The notes under the pieces were generated by a model. It did no database searches and was not told where the DNA came from. It saw only the letters and a program-made list of their open reading frames with translations. Positions 63,135 through 64,000 of a stretch of DNA of 64,000 nt are shown in pieces. The translations under genes were made by a program, and so were the position numbers. Position 1 is the stretch's first letter; the number at the start of each line of letters is the position of its first letter. Source of the DNA: CAYNWK01 sp964400875. GTDB lineage: Bacteria; Chloroflexota; Anaerolineae; Anaerolineales; UBA4823. Location: assembly GCA_964400875.1 (NCBI GenBank), contig CAYNWK010000001.1, forward strand, positions 80,909 through 144,908, read 5' to 3'.

Positions 63135-63948
63135 CCGATTTGTTCGTAAATACCCACCAGCCAAGGATAAACACGACTACGCCCAATAAAGCAGCCGCAA
63201 GAACGACTGGCACGCCGGGCACAACACCGCTATAAATTGGCTGGCGGAAGATATCCAACAGGTAAACCATAGGGTTCAGGCGGTAGAGGGGCAAAAATTG
63301 TGGGGGCACGACTTCGATGGGATAGATTAAAGGGGTCAGGAAGAACCAGGCTTGTAAGAGCACGCGCACGATCTCGACGGTATCTACAAAAAACACGGCA
63401 ATCGTGGACAACAGTAAAGACAGTCCCAGGGTAAACAGGCTCAGAATCACGATCCCCACCGGTAGGAAGAGCACGGAAATCGAGATCGGGTGACCCATCA
63501 CCAGCATGATCAAAGCCAGGGGGATCAAGGACAAAAGCAAATTGGTGACACCGTTTCCCAAGACCGCCACGGCGAAGATCGTCTTCGGCATATAAATCCG
63601 TTTCAGCAGTTGGCTGCCCCATACCAGCGTGTCCATCGATTGCGTGATCGTTTGCGTGAAGAAGGTCCACATTACTAACCCAGAAAGAATATAGATGGGG
63701 TAGCTCTCCAGCTCGAAGCGGAGCAGTTGGGAGAACGCGATTGTAAGCACGACCGTGTTCAACAGCGGGTTCAAAAGCGTCCAGAGGACGCCAAGCGTCG
63801 AGCGCTTGTAGCGGGTCTTCAGGCTGTTCGATATCAATAAACGGAGCAAGTCCTGGTAGCGGAAAAGCTCACGGAATTCCTCCAGCGCAGGGGAACGCCG
63901 CTGGCTGGAATCATATTCGTAATAATTACCGGCTTGATCTATTTGCAT
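63112..63948 (-). CDS. wzm: Polysaccharide ABC exporter permease (Wzm/TagG type)
   Basis: 278 residues. A soluble N-terminus with ALEEFRELFRYQDLLRLLIS and LKTRYKRSTLGVLWTLLNPL, the hallmark of ABC-2 polysaccharide permeases, is followed by six helices (TVVLTIAFSQLLRF, SGLVMWTFFTQTITQSMDTL, LLLSLIPLALIMLVM and others). It exports the lipid-linked glycan across the membrane, driven by the Wzt ATPase. ATG 63948 has no clear ribosome binding site, and the frame stays open upstream to the window edge (LYFTDGLHNSEKYY before the ATG), so the true start might lie outside the window. Confidence 0.92.
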   Translation of the reverse strand: MQIDQAGNYYEYDSSQRRSPALEEFRELFRYQDLLRLLISNSLKTRYKRSTLGVLWTLLNPLLNTVVLTIAFSQLLRFELESYPIYILSGLVMWTFFTQTITQSMDTLVWGSQLLKRIYMPKTIFAVAVLGNGVTNLLLSLIPLALIMLVMGHPISISVLFLPVGIVILSLFTLGLSLLLSTIAVFFVDTVEIVRVLLQAWFFLTPLIYPIEVVPPQFLPLYRLNPMVYLLDIFRQPIYSGVVPGVPVVLAAALLGVVVFILGWWVFTNKSDELAYRI

Positions 63949-64000
63949 GTAATACTTTTCGGAGTTATGCAGTCCGTCGGTGAAGTAGAGGTGTTTGGGC

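Noticed and set aside
1..64000. CRISPR arrays, insertion sequences, prophage genes, selenocysteine-coding genes with in-frame TGA
   Set aside because: No regularly spaced repeats, transposase or integrase frames, terminal inverted repeats, or frames continuing through a TGA with a downstream hairpin were found.

Overview
The window reads as a bacterial chromosome segment from a metagenome scaffold: it contains one run of exactly 100 Ns inside a gene. The gene set suggests Chloroflexota, probably an Anaerolineae-like lineage. It has a short-type glycogen phosphorylase, tandem DUF2179 proteins, a small one-helix membrane protein beside AI-2E-type permeases, a sortase, chimeric glycosyltransferases, and no lipid A genes. 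This assignment is inference from gene content; there is no rRNA or other phylogenetic marker that I could test. No tRNA, rRNA, CRISPR array or insertion sequence was seen. Layout, left to right: (1) 1-2719, minus: lactate-oxidation genes, lutA followed by a fused lutB-lutC that runs off the left edge and shows no stop. (2) 2959-6218, plus: glycogen phosphorylase and two tandem DUF2179 membrane proteins, closed by a strong terminator. (3) 6332-12366, plus: a perfect 20-bp palindrome over a -10 element, then cydA, cydB and a CydD-CydC fusion interrupted by the N gap. Together these make cytochrome bd oxidase and its assembly exporter. (4) 12397-15748, minus: an MFS exporter with its helix-turn-helix regulator, and an M29 aminopeptidase. 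(5) 15933-25063, plus: a surface-glycan set (bi-domain oxidoreductase, heparinase-like protein, GT4 glycosyltransferase), a sortase, a 55-residue membrane protein and two AI-2E-family permeases. (6) 25185-29138: dnaA (minus) and dnaK (plus) diverge from a 700-bp repeat-containing intergenic region. (7) 29282-35618, plus: a small membrane protein, selA, a squalene/phytoene-synthase-like enzyme, a geranylgeranyl-reductase-like flavoprotein, an M24 peptidase and tsaD. (8) 35849-40725, minus: tsaC, then a pantothenate/CoA operon panB-panE-panC-coaX-methyltransferase with a long structured leader. (9) 41036-47404: sulfotransferase, YtxH protein, secreted zinc peptidase and a large polytopic membrane protein. 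(10) 47479-63948, minus: an uninterrupted 16.5-kb surface-polysaccharide locus of eleven genes. It runs ABC exporter (wzm, wzt), three very large or chimeric glycosyltransferases, a secreted duplicated-domain protein, GT4, GT2, a WecA/MraY-type initiating transferase, a Wzz-like chain-length protein and a Wzy/ligase-like membrane protein. The parts fit together as follows. Electrons from lactate (region 1) could enter the quinone pool and be used by cytochrome bd (region 3). The two threonylcarbamoyl-adenosine genes tsaC and tsaD converge on each other. Regions 5 and 10 are two separate cell-surface glycan modules. A promoter pattern recurs: at least eight gene starts are preceded by an extended -10 element of the form TGnTAnAAT. 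The points most worth a second look are the LutB-LutC and CydD-CydC fusions, the palindrome over the cyd promoter, the leader RNAs before panB and tsaD, the unlisted 55-residue gene, and the chimeric glycosyltransferases in a locus that mixes ABC-type and Wzy/Wzz-type parts.
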